In this document: positions 1-5,763 of the stretch, piece after piece | Layout: every line of letters begins with the position of its first letter | Numbering within the stretch: position 1 is the first letter of the stretch | NCBI GenBank assembly: GCA_002782605.1 | Contig: PFIF01000080.1 | Span: 1 to 9,661, forward strand | Length of the DNA: 9,661 bases | Source of the DNA: Deltaproteobacteria bacterium CG_4_8_14_3_um_filter_43_13 | GTDB taxonomy: Bacteria > Desulfobacterota > UBA8473 | Direction: 5' to 3' | Translations under genes and position numbers: made by a program | The notes under the pieces: generated by a model | What the model was told of the DNA's origin: nothing | The model's input: only the letters and a program-made list of their open reading frames with translations | Databases searched by the model: none

Positions 1-18
1 TGAATTACTATAAATATT

Positions 19-108
19 CCCTCCCCCTTGATGGGGGAGGGGCAGGGTAGGGGTGAAGAATCGCTATGTTGCCCCCTCCCCCTTAATCCCCTCCCACCAA
101 GGGAGGGG
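19..108. repeat. Pair of C-rich/G-rich hairpins forming an intergenic repeat
   Basis: Two perfect hairpins lie here. In the first, CCCTCCCCC (19-27) pairs with GGGGGAGGG (33-41) around the loop TTGAT. In the second, CCCCTCCC (88-95) pairs with GGGAGGGG (101-108) around ACCAA. The intervening DNA also holds GGGTAGGGGTG and its rough complement GCCCCCTCCCCC, so the block looks like two inverted copies of one repeat family. It lies just beyond the stop codon of the polyferredoxin gene. No T-run follows either stem on the minus strand, so it is not a classical intrinsic terminator, though it could stabilise a 3' end. I expect copies elsewhere in this genome, but that cannot be seen here. Confidence 0.6.
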
Positions 109-151
109 AGACATTTTTGGTAAAGTTATTTATGAGTCAAAGCACTAGAAA

Positions 152-820
152 TCAGGCTGCTTTTAAATCCTCCTCAAAATTCAGAGCGCTTTTTGGACAT
201 TTTTCTACACAATACGAGCATTTCAGGCAATCACCATGCTGAACCTTCCCTACCACACGGTAACTACCAGGGTAAATCTGCATGCGGCACACCTTTTCAC
301 AGGCACCGCAATCGGTACAAGCACCACTTACCTTAAGGGACTTTCTTCCCTTCCCCAGCCAGTTAGCCATAGTTCCCATAGGACAAAACATACACCATAT
401 CCGCTGGTTGTAAATTACACCCAGCACCAGGCCAATTACAGTGGTCACCGTTAAAATCATTACAAATGGGCGTCCCATCAGGTAGATATCTCCCCATATC
501 GGCACCAAGCTAACTACAAGCATGCTCATAAGAAGCCCCAACCAGAACAGACGGAAGAGACTACTCCGAAAAAACGAAGGAACTTTAGTCCGTCGGCTAA
601 AAATGTCAAGATACCTGTCCCAAAAACTGCCCCGCGGACACATCCAGTCACACCACCACCTGCCCTTAACAATACCAATTCCCATGGCCATAACCATGCA
701 AAAAATCATAAAATAACCTAACGGGTAATAAAACCATCCTCCAACTAAAAGCATCATAAAGAATACTCCGTTAAAAACCTGAAAGCGAGCATTCTTTTTC
801 ATTAAACCTCCAGCAACCAT
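152..820 (-). CDS. NapH/CcoG-like membrane polyferredoxin (4Fe-4S)
   Basis: This 222-residue protein has about four hydrophobic membrane segments (roughly residues 15-32, 33-51, 88-107 and 118-137). Two cytoplasmic-type cysteine motifs are interleaved with them, C57-x3-C61-P and C143-x2-C146-P. A C-terminal soluble part carries two [4Fe-4S] sites, C168/C171/C174/C178 and C198/C201/C204/C208. This order is typical of the NapH/NosR/CcoG/MauN group, which passes electrons between quinol and periplasmic or cytoplasmic redox proteins. The specific partner is not visible. The start at 820 has AGGAG eight bases upstream. An alternative start at 802 (residue 7, MKKNARF) has GGAGG only four bases upstream, so I keep the longer form. 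The methyltransferase gene ends 51 bases upstream, so the two may be co-transcribed. Confidence 0.85.
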   Translation of the reverse strand: MVAGGLMKKNARFQVFNGVFFMMLLVGGWFYYPLGYFMIFCMVMAMGIGIVKGRWWCDWMCPRGSFWDRYLDIFSRRTKVPSFFRSSLFRLFWLGLLMSMLVVSLVPIWGDIYLMGRPFVMILTVTTVIGLVLGVIYNQRIWCMFCPMGTMANWLGKGRKSLKVSGACTDCGACEKVCRMQIYPGSYRVVGKVQHGDCLKCSYCVEKCPKSALNFEEDLKAA

Positions 821-871
821 ACTACTTTCTCCTCTCTGTTCTGTTTGTCTGCTTTACTCGTATTCTTGCCA

Positions 872-1378
872 CTATTTCTTGCTTGTAACCAAGATAATAT
901 CCTCTTCTAATTTTTGAATAACGCTCTCTCTAAAACCAGCGTTTCTCATCATCTTATCAACCTCTTCTTTTGCAAATTTGTGGCATTTGCTCCTTCTTTT
1001 TCTAACGACATATTCCACCATTACAACTCTTCCAGCAGGTTTCAAAACACGGTTTGCTTCTCTCAATACAATCTCAGGATTATCCATATGATGCAGTGCA
1101 TAAATTAAGATTACAGCATCAAACTCGTCGTTCCCGAACATTTTCATCTTATGAGCATTTCCTTTAATACATCCGATTAAGTTACACACATCAAATTTTT
1201 CGCAGTGATTATGTGCTTTGGTAAATCCTTCTATCGAATTGTCAAGACCTATAATCTTCCTGTTTAGTTTCTTAGCCAAACAGCTAACCAAAAAACCATC
1301 ACCACAACCAATATCCAAGATATTTGTTGCATCATTTAGTTTTTTTGAAATAATCTCGCATAATTTTATGTTATTCAT
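872..1378 (-). CDS. Class I SAM-dependent methyltransferase
   Basis: This 168-residue protein has the Rossmann SAM-binding signature. Motif I is LDIGCGDGF (residues 21-29), followed by an acidic end of strand 2 at GLDNS (D46). A UbiE/Methyltransf_11-type segment, FDAVILIYALHHMDNPE, starts at residue 86, and LREANRVLKPAGRVVMVEYV starts at about 105. It is shorter than typical UbiE/COQ5 enzymes (about 230-250 residues) and has little sequence outside the core fold, so the substrate cannot be assigned. The ATG at 1378 has a modest AGGGTT Shine-Dalgarno-like sequence upstream. It is separated from the DsrE gene by 269 bases of repeat DNA, so it probably has its own promoter. Nothing in the sequence indicates a metal, quinone or arsenite substrate. 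Confidence 0.85.
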   Translation of the reverse strand: MNNIKLCEIISKKLNDATNILDIGCGDGFLVSCLAKKLNRKIIGLDNSIEGFTKAHNHCEKFDVCNLIGCIKGNAHKMKMFGNDEFDAVILIYALHHMDNPEIVLREANRVLKPAGRVVMVEYVVRKRRSKCHKFAKEEVDKMMRNAGFRESVIQKLEEDIILVTSKK

Positions 1379-1397
1379 GAAAAATTAACCCTGGATA

Positions 1398-1417
1398 CCC
1401 TGTGTGGGAGCACAGGG
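1398..1417. other. Perfect short hairpin upstream of the methyltransferase gene
   Basis: CCCTGTG (1398-1404) pairs perfectly with CACAGGG (1411-1417) around the loop TGGGAG. It lies 20 bases before the methyltransferase start, so in a minus-strand transcript it would sit in the 5' leader. There is no following T-run, so a terminator is unlikely. It may be another short palindromic repeat or a leader structure. Confidence 0.4.
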
Positions 1418-1489
1418 AAATTTATTTCCTAACCAATTCATTCGCCCTGAAAAATTCCCTTTTCCACTCTCTGCTTCAGGTTTTTTGAC

Positions 1490-1571
1490 CCATCTATGAT
1501 CGTAAATCGTAAGTCGCGAGTCGTAAATAAAAGGTGTAATACCCATTCACGATTTACGATTCACGACTTCC
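1490..1571. repeat. Inverted array of 7-base units flanked by 11-base direct repeats
   Basis: Four tandem units of the form TCGTRAR or TCGCGAG occupy 1500-1527. After a spacer, three units of the reverse complement occupy 1546-1566 (TTCACGA, TTTACGA, TTCACGA). Together they can fold into a long imperfect hairpin. The block is bracketed by identical 11-base direct repeats, GGTTTTTTGAC at 1479-1489 and 1572-1582. These look like a target duplication, or like homology left by insertion into the older inverted repeat. The units are too short, and the spacing too regular, for a CRISPR array. Confidence 0.6.
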
Positions 1572-1601
1572 GGTTTTTTGACGATGTTCGCTCCAAAGGG
1601 A

Positions 1602-1635
1602 ATTTTTCCTGTCTGCTTACAGGCAGGCATTTTTC
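1602..1635. repeat. Small palindrome insertion flanked by 7-base direct repeats
   Basis: CCTGTCTG (1608-1615) and CAGGCAGG (1620-1627) form a hairpin with one mismatched pair around the loop CTTA. The direct repeat ATTTTTC occurs on both sides (1602-1608 and 1629-1635). The insertion splits the right arm of the larger inverted repeat at 1441-1643, which dates it as younger than that element. It resembles the short CCTG/CAGG palindromes scattered through many environmental genomes. I see no other copy in this window. Confidence 0.5.
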
Positions 1636-1647
1636 AGGGTGAACTAA

Positions 1648-2001
1648 TTAGAATACAATTACCTTATCCGCTTCAAGAGTATACATTGTCAATTCGTCAA
1701 GATTGCTGCGTCTGCAGCCGTCCAGAAGTTCCTCGTCTTTTATACCCCGTGCATCCATGCATGTCCCGCAAAGGAGCACTTCTCCCTTTTTTATTACAGG
1801 CTTGAGCATTCTCCCAAGATTGTAATATCCGTTTGGGGTTAACTGATCTGACTTTGCGCAGAGGACAGAGTCCCCGATGAGAAAAACAGTAAGTTCCAGG
1901 TCTTCATCCATTTTAAGCAAGTTTAAAGCAAGCCTTAAACCATTGAAACAGCGTTCTGTCCCGTATGGTGGATCATTTAAAATCATTAAAAGCTTCGACA
2001 T
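1648..2001 (-). CDS. DsrE/DsrF-like (YchN/TusD-type) sulfur-relay family protein
   Basis: This 117-residue protein fits a small alpha/beta DsrE fold. The N-terminal strand-loop MSKLLMILNDPPYGTERC leads to a hydrophobic strand, LTVFLIGDSVLC (about 37-48). The cysteine-bearing loop CGTCMDARGI (C78, C81) follows, and the C-terminal strand is ADKVIVF. In DsrE/TusD proteins a cysteine in this loop carries persulfide sulfur, so C78/C81 are the likely functional residues. Its Shine-Dalgarno GGAGG overlaps the TAA of the preceding membrane-protein gene, six bases before the ATG, which indicates tight translational coupling. With the ArsR-rhodanese gene upstream it forms a three-gene unit that I infer handles or senses sulfane sulfur. 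A direct role in dissimilatory sulfite reduction is not shown. Confidence 0.85.
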   Translation of the reverse strand: MSKLLMILNDPPYGTERCFNGLRLALNLLKMDEDLELTVFLIGDSVLCAKSDQLTPNGYYNLGRMLKPVIKKGEVLLCGTCMDARGIKDEELLDGCRRSNLDELTMYTLEADKVIVF

Positions 2002-2003
2002 TT

Positions 2004-2534
2004 TTAACCTCCAAATCCGAGAAATGCACTGAAGACTAGGACTGCAACAGCAAACTTCAGACAGGTTTCACAGAGAGCCTTGCGCCTTGACCTCTTCTGG
2101 AAGAACTCCTTCTCCAGTTCAGGAGCAGGTGTTTTTGAAGGCTCAAATTTTGCGAAGATTTCCTTCAGTCGCGGATTTATCCCCCAAAAGATTTTTCCCA
2201 TAATCACAAACATACCCAAAAAAGATGCAAGCTTTAATGCAAGAGCAACCATTGCCACAGGATGCAGTTGTTTCAGGGTGCCGTGAAACAGGTAGTAATT
2301 AAGCGGTATGCCCATTCCTGTTACAAGGAGGACGATGACAAATGCCATGCAATACGGGGCATTCCCCTGAAGTGTGTCTTCAACTACTTTATCAAGTTCG
2401 TAGTGAAGCTTTTGCCCGTACTGTGCCCTTGTATTTACAAGGTTGCGGTTGTAAAAAGGGGCAGCAGCGCAACCAACAAGCGCTATGTTGTGCAAAGCGA
2501 GAAGGATGGAGTAGATTATCTGTTCTGTCAACAT
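2004..2534 (-). CDS. Four-helix integral membrane protein of unknown function
   Basis: I do not recognise a named family. The 176-residue product has hydrophobic segments at about residues 5-25, 59-83, 92-118 and 156-174, a charged loop at 35-56 and a long charged cytoplasmic-type stretch at 120-153. Histidines sit at or near membrane ends (H15, H84, H91), as do cysteines C22 and C62. A CETC pair (C155, C158) lies just before the last helix. The membrane histidines would suit haem or metal binding, as in CopD-like proteins, but that is only a resemblance. GGAGG lies seven bases before the ATG at 2534. The gene is sandwiched between the ArsR-rhodanese regulator and the DsrE gene, with only two bases between its stop and the next ATG. 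It may therefore act in membrane handling of sulfur species or in electron transfer coupled to them. Confidence 0.75.
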   Translation of the reverse strand: MLTEQIIYSILLALHNIALVGCAAAPFYNRNLVNTRAQYGQKLHYELDKVVEDTLQGNAPYCMAFVIVLLVTGMGIPLNYYLFHGTLKQLHPVAMVALALKLASFLGMFVIMGKIFWGINPRLKEIFAKFEPSKTPAPELEKEFFQKRSRRKALCETCLKFAVAVLVFSAFLGFGG

Positions 2535-2597
2535 AATATTACCTCCTTAAAATTTTTTGAATACAGCCCTCCTGATCTTGCAGGCTGTATTATGGTT

Positions 2598-3272
2598 TCA
2601 ACTGGCCAAGACTCCTGTCTCTACCGGCATATCTGCCGATCTCCACTCAGGGAACCCTTCTTCAAGCCTGGATGCCTTAAAACCTGCATCTCTCAGGATT
2701 ACAACTGCCTCTACAGCAAGGACACAGTATGGCCCGCGGCAGTAAACGATTACCTCCTTATCTGAAGGGAGTTCCTTGAGCTTCTTTTTTAGTTGATGTA
2801 ACGGAATGGATACGGCTCCTCTAACATGTCCTGATATATACTCCTCTTGAGGCCTTACATCGAGTGCCACTGCCTCACCTTTTTTGATGCGGCTCAGGAG
2901 CTCATCTTTTGAAATGGTTTCCATGCCTGCCCTGTCTATGTAAAAACGCTGCACAGTATCCCGGACTTCTGGAAGCAGGCTCTCTGCAAGGGACTGTAAA
3001 TTCTTCCAGCAGTTATATACAGCTATGTCCGAGACCCGGTAAAAGTTTCTGACCCCATCTTTCCTAAAATCCACAAGATGAGCGTTCTTCAGTACATGGA
3101 GATGCCGGGATGTATTTGCAACAGTCAGATTTGTTTCTCTTGCAATGGTCTCAACGTCTCTCTCGCCCTGAATCAGAATATCTATAATCTCAAGGCGTTT
3201 TGGACTGCACATGGCCTGTGCGAGCCGTGCAAATTGGTTGAAAACGGCGTCCTTAAATTCCCTTGCCTTCAT
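2598..3272 (-). CDS. ArsR-family transcriptional regulator fused to a rhodanese domain
   Basis: Residues about 10-85 form an ArsR/SmtB winged helix, with the recognition region TVANTSRHLHVLKNAHLVDF and the wing KDGVRNFYRV. Residues about 118-220 form a rhodanese (sulfurtransferase) domain containing LDVRPQEEYISGHVRGAVSI. Its active-site loop is C168-R-G-P-Y-C173, with C168 as the expected persulfide-carrying cysteine. Such fusions are thought to couple sulfane-sulfur chemistry to DNA binding. The length of 224 residues suits the known architecture. The start at 3272 has GGGAGG six bases upstream. A sigma-70-like promoter and a palindrome lie directly upstream, so autoregulation is likely. The membrane protein and DsrE genes downstream are the probable targets. 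Confidence 0.9.
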   Translation of the reverse strand: MKAREFKDAVFNQFARLAQAMCSPKRLEIIDILIQGERDVETIARETNLTVANTSRHLHVLKNAHLVDFRKDGVRNFYRVSDIAVYNCWKNLQSLAESLLPEVRDTVQRFYIDRAGMETISKDELLSRIKKGEAVALDVRPQEEYISGHVRGAVSIPLHQLKKKLKELPSDKEVIVYCRGPYCVLAVEAVVILRDAGFKASRLEEGFPEWRSADMPVETGVLAS

Positions 3273-3291
3273 TTTTTGCCTCCCTCTTTTT

Positions 3292-3313
3292 CAATTATAT
3301 AATTATTTAATTG
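3292..3313. promoter_or_regulatory. Probable ArsR-rhodanese operator palindrome
   Basis: A 22-base AT-rich sequence is a near-perfect palindrome, with 20 of 22 positions symmetric. Its half-sites begin CAATTA and end TAATTG. It lies 19 bases before the start codon of the ArsR-rhodanese gene and just downstream of the proposed -10 box. Binding there would block transcription start. ArsR-family proteins typically use AT-rich inverted repeats in this position. The AT-richness of the whole region lowers specificity. Confidence 0.5.
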
Positions 3314-3316
3314 ATG

Positions 3317-3343
3317 AATATAATATATTAAAGATTTTGTCAA
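3317..3343 (-). promoter_or_regulatory. Sigma-70-type promoter of the ArsR-rhodanese operon
   Basis: On the minus strand a perfect -35 box TTGACA (3338-3343) is followed by the candidate -10 box TATATT (3317-3322) with a 15-base spacer. TATTCA (3315-3320) at 17 bases is an alternative. The region is very AT-rich, so the exact -10 is uncertain. It stands between the terminator at 3389-3419 and the regulator gene, where a promoter is expected. Confidence 0.55.
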
Positions 3344-3388
3344 GAAAAAAATTAGATTTTTTAGTGAAAAAGTTGAAAGTGCAATAAA

Positions 3389-3419
3389 AAAGCGGACTAT
3401 TTAATAAATAGTCCGCTTT
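3389..3419. terminator. Strong intrinsic terminator, apparently bidirectional
   Basis: A perfect 14-base-pair stem, AAAGCGGACTATTT (3389-3402) with its complement (3406-3419), encloses the three-base loop AAT. Read on the minus strand it is followed by a T-rich tract ending in TTTTTTATT. Read on the plus strand it is followed by CATTTTTT. It closes the unit containing the CBS/ACT gene and insulates the ArsR-rhodanese promoter downstream. Confidence 0.88.
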
Positions 3420-3432
3420 CATTTTTTACCCC

Positions 3433-3453
3433 GTTAGAGATGGCATCTTTAAC
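3433..3453. other. Secondary hairpin in the 3' region of the CBS/ACT gene
   Basis: GTTAGAGAT (3433-3441) and ATCTTTAAC (3445-3453) pair around GGC with one mismatch, which is a wobble pair in a plus-strand RNA. It lies between the CBS/ACT stop codon and the main terminator, with no gene in the interval 3420-3487. It may be a decayed repeat or an auxiliary 3'-end structure. Confidence 0.3.
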
Positions 3454-3487
3454 AGAGTTTATCTGAACTTCTTTGATAAATAATAGG

Positions 3488-4129
3488 CTATCGTTTCCTC
3501 AAGGTTACCTCATAACCTTTCCCTTTCAACTCATCAACAACCTTGCTGGCATCTTCACTGTCTACATGAACAACAAGGTCATTCTTCCCGTTCTCAGTGG
3601 GAGGAATAACATGAAGTGTTATAATTTTTAACCCATGCTTGTTCACACAAGAAATCACTTCCTCCAGGGCTTTCCCCTCTCCTGCCTGGCTGACTTCGAT
3701 CCTGGAGCCTGGACTACCTATACCCAACACCTTGTTTACAATCTTGTAAAAGACGTCATTGGTAGTAAGTATTCCCACTACCCTACCATCCTCAAGGACT
3801 ATCAATGCGCCTACCTTGTTCTCCTGGGATAGAGATATTGCCTCCTCAACGGTCATCTCAGGCTTCACTGTGATTAAATGCTTTTCCATAATCTCTTTTA
3901 CGGTCGTCTTTTCAAGAAGATAACCAATTTCCCAAACGGTAAGGGATGTTGCCTTGGAAGGCGAAACACTCTCCAATCTGTGCTCGGTAACCACGCCTAC
4001 CAGCTTTCCCCTATCTACCACTGGCAACCTGCGAAACCTGTGGGCCTGCATTATCCTCTTTGCATCCGCAATAGATGTAGTGCTGGGAACAGTGACAACA
4101 TTCGTTGTCATAATGTCTTTTACATACAT
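3488..4129 (-). CDS. CBS-domain pair plus ACT-like domain (AcuB-type) regulatory protein
   Basis: This 213-residue protein opens with CBS domain 1 (about residues 1-58), from VKDIMTTNVVTV to LPVVDRGKLVGVVTEHRL. CBS domain 2 (about 77-135) runs from VKEIMEKHLITV to VGALIVLEDGRVVGILTTNDV. An ACT-like region follows (about 142-212), with RIEVSQAGEGKALEEVISCV and ITLHVIPP. CBS pairs usually bind adenine nucleotides, while ACT domains bind small ligands or mediate dimer contacts. The protein has no catalytic or membrane domain, so it probably senses energy charge and acts on a partner. GGAGG lies six bases before the ATG at 4129. The MaoC gene ends 42 bases upstream, and the terminator at 3389-3419 lies downstream, so it is the last gene of its unit. 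The ligand and target are unknown. Confidence 0.85.
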   Translation of the reverse strand: MYVKDIMTTNVVTVPSTTSIADAKRIMQAHRFRRLPVVDRGKLVGVVTEHRLESVSPSKATSLTVWEIGYLLEKTTVKEIMEKHLITVKPEMTVEEAISLSQENKVGALIVLEDGRVVGILTTNDVFYKIVNKVLGIGSPGSRIEVSQAGEGKALEEVISCVNKHGLKIITLHVIPPTENGKNDLVVHVDSEDASKVVDELKGKGYEVTLRKR

Positions 4130-4171
4130 AGTCTTCCTCCTTTCGTCTTTGTTTTTTAAAGAAATGGCTAA

Positions 4172-4633
4172 TTAACTGTAATAACGATAGATGGCCTCGG
4201 CAATACAACAGGGCTTTTCCTGACCTTCTACCTCAAAGGTCATCTTAATTACAATCTGAATCCCTCCCTTGATCTCTTCAATTTCAGCCACCTCGGCTTT
4301 CATTCGCAATTTGCCTCCAACAGGCACAGGGGCAGGAAAACGCACCTTATTCAACCCATAATTGACCCCCATCCGCTTCTTTTTTATCTCCATAATCTGC
4401 TGAAGAAAATATGGTGCCAAACTCATGGTTAAATACCCGTGGGCAATTGGTCCCCCATAGGGTGATTCTTTCTTAGCCCGTTCCGGGTCTACATGAATCC
4501 ACTGGTGGTCCCCGGTCGCCTCGGCAAATGTATTAACCCTTTCCTGCGTTACCTTAATCCAGTCACTTACGCCAATCTCCTGTCCCACCATTGTTTTCAG
4601 CTCTTCCAGATCCTCAATGATACGCTTAGCCAT
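4172..4633 (-). CDS. MaoC-like dehydratase, (R)-specific enoyl-CoA hydratase type
   Basis: This 153-residue single hot-dog domain has the hydratase-2 signature FAEATGDHQWIHVDPERA at residues 36-53. The catalytic D42 and H47 are present, followed by PIAHGYLTMSL (63-72). The DHQWIH version of the motif replaces the usual DxNPIH and is seen in one branch of MaoC proteins, so the catalytic pair is kept. The expected reaction is reversible hydration of trans-2-enoyl-CoA to (R)-3-hydroxyacyl-CoA. The start at 4633 is chosen because GGAGG lies six bases upstream. An in-frame ATG 51 bases further upstream (4684) has no ribosome binding site, and the extra residues do not look like part of the fold. 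It follows the DHH gene by 65 bases, with a possible promoter in the gap. The link to acyl-CoA metabolism is from family only. Confidence 0.87.
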   Translation of the reverse strand: MAKRIIEDLEELKTMVGQEIGVSDWIKVTQERVNTFAEATGDHQWIHVDPERAKKESPYGGPIAHGYLTMSLAPYFLQQIMEIKKKRMGVNYGLNKVRFPAPVPVGGKLRMKAEVAEIEEIKGGIQIVIKMTFEVEGQEKPCCIAEAIYRYYS

Positions 4634-4673
4634 AGAACACCTCCTAAAAAAATCATTGGAATAATACGAAGAC

Positions 4674-4702
4674 ATTCTCTCCATTATTTATAAAATTGTC
4701 AA
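4674..4702 (-). promoter_or_regulatory. Possible promoter for the MaoC and CBS/ACT genes
   Basis: A perfect TTGACA (4697-4702) overlaps the end of the DHH gene. It is followed 17 bases later by GAGAAT (4674-4679), which matches four of the six consensus -10 positions. It would start transcription about 35 bases before the MaoC start codon. If real, the MaoC and CBS/ACT genes can be expressed separately from the diaphorase operon. Confidence 0.4.
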
Positions 4703-5760
4703 CTATTAATTTTTCCTGTGTAACTATATCCTTGGGGGGTATTGGTTTGGATCAAAGGCACACCCTGGTCCAACTGGTTTTTCCATAATCTGAAGATCTT
4801 CTCTGTTATCAATGCCTTCTTTTCAAGCATTTCCTGCTTTGACTTGCTGTATACAGTACCTGCTCCTGCCCCTTTGTGTCCATCACCTATGTTTAGTGTT
4901 CTCATGATTTCTCCTACATCTTTACTATGGGCAGTGGATTTTAAAGCTATACTTAACGACATTGAAAAGCTGAGATCATTTTTCTTTGTATTTCTTTCAA
5001 AAAGGTTCGATATTTGAAGTACAGCCAATGCATCAGGATAAATAAGATAGGCAAGATTCTTTATAACTGAGGGCATTCTGCTGTATTTTGTAAGATCAAG
5101 CAGGACAATCTCACAATTTTGATCATTTGGCATAAAGGTTGAACTCTCCTTTATTAGCCTCAGCATACCTTCCTCTTCTCTTTTATACTTCTCGAACCTC
5201 TCCCTTACCTTCGGTGTATTGGCAACCTCTTCAATTGACCTCTCTGTAAGAAGAAAGAGTATCGCCCTCATGTACGAGTCCATTGTATGCCTTGATGACT
5301 CTTTTATATTCAATGAGTTATCAATTATCTTTCCTGGTGACTCCTTTCTCCAATCCTCTATTGATCTGTATTCAAAGCTATCAATTATGTCAGCTTCCTT
5401 TACAGCATCCTCTATGAATTCAGGGAGCCTTGTTCTTTCTGAAAAATACTCGAATACTATTCTTGCACAGCTTTTTGATACACCTGCCCTCCCTCTTATA
5501 GTTGCCGGATCAATTTTCCTGTAACGGAGTTCCTGAAGGTTTCCTTCATGATGGTCGAACCAGAGCCCACAGGACAGTGGATACGGAAGGTCACAGACAA
5601 TGTCATTCTCAGATATTGGAATAAGTGATTTTGTTATTGTTGATGGTCCTGCAAAATATATCTTTCTTATACCCAGGGCAACTGAACATATTGCCCCACT
5701 TACAATACCATCAAAATCACTGTGAGTTATTATCTTTTCATACACAGAATTCAAGCTCAT
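4699..5760 (-). CDS. DHH-family phosphoesterase
   Basis: This 353-residue protein has the DHH-superfamily metal-binding motifs in order. Motif I is THSDFDG (H13, D15, D17), motif II is D57 in IVCDLPYP, motif III is FDHHEGN (D69, H70, H71) and motif IV is ADIIDSFE (D124/D127). The C-terminal substrate-binding loop GDGHKGAGAG (292-301) is the counterpart of the usual GGGH motif of DHHA1 domains, with Gly replaced by Asp at the second position. These enzymes hydrolyse phosphodiester or phosphoanhydride bonds, for example in nanoRNA, cyclic dinucleotides, polyphosphate or 3'-phosphoadenosine phosphate, using manganese. The substrate here cannot be chosen. The protein is soluble, with no membrane or CBS domain. 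Its ATG lies three bases after the stop of the HoxU-like gene and lacks a strong ribosome binding site, so translational coupling is likely. That is an unusual partner for a diaphorase. Confidence 0.8.
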   Translation of the reverse strand: MSLNSVYEKIITHSDFDGIVSGAICSVALGIRKIYFAGPSTITKSLIPISENDIVCDLPYPLSCGLWFDHHEGNLQELRYRKIDPATIRGRAGVSKSCARIVFEYFSERTRLPEFIEDAVKEADIIDSFEYRSIEDWRKESPGKIIDNSLNIKESSRHTMDSYMRAILFLLTERSIEEVANTPKVRERFEKYKREEEGMLRLIKESSTFMPNDQNCEIVLLDLTKYSRMPSVIKNLAYLIYPDALAVLQISNLFERNTKKNDLSFSMSLSIALKSTAHSKDVGEIMRTLNIGDGHKGAGAGTVYSKSKQEMLEKKALITEKIFRLWKNQLDQGVPLIQTNTPQGYSYTGKINS

Positions 5761-5763
5761 TAG

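Larger units (their letters stand above)
1441..1643. repeat. Long inverted repeat, probable degenerate MITE with nested insertions
   Basis: The left arm TTCGCCCTGAAAAATTCCC (from 1441, continuing in T) matches the reverse complement of the right arm. The right arm is split in two: AAAGGGAATTTTTC (1595-1608) and AGGGTGAA (1636-1643). If the 27 bases between these pieces are removed, the arms align over about 22 bases with one mismatch. Weaker similarity continues outward to about 1650. The right end abuts the stop codon of the DsrE gene (1648-1650). This looks like a terminal inverted repeat element without a coding region, later interrupted by two smaller palindromic insertions that are listed separately. 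No transposase is encoded nearby. Confidence 0.55.

Noticed and set aside
1500..1566. Possible CRISPR-like array
   Set aside because: The units are only 7 bases, contiguous and in inverted halves, with no spacers of regular length and no cas genes nearby.
2262..2765. A 167-codon open frame on the plus strand opposite the membrane-protein and ArsR-rhodanese genes
   Set aside because: It lies opposite two well-supported minus-strand genes and crosses their junction. It shows no recognisable domain and its composition is that of a reverse-frame shadow.
2935..3209. Two cysteines (C22 and C88) in the ArsR domain 66 residues apart, the spacing of the persulfide-sensing pair in BigR/SqrR
   Set aside because: C22 lies before the conserved RL of helix 2, whereas in BigR/SqrR, as I recall, the first cysteine follows it. 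The positions are probably not homologous, so the rhodanese cysteine is the better sensing candidate.
4634..4684. Longer start for the MaoC gene, adding 17 residues
   Set aside because: It has no ribosome binding site, the added residues do not resemble the fold, and the ATG at 4633 has an ideal GGAGG.
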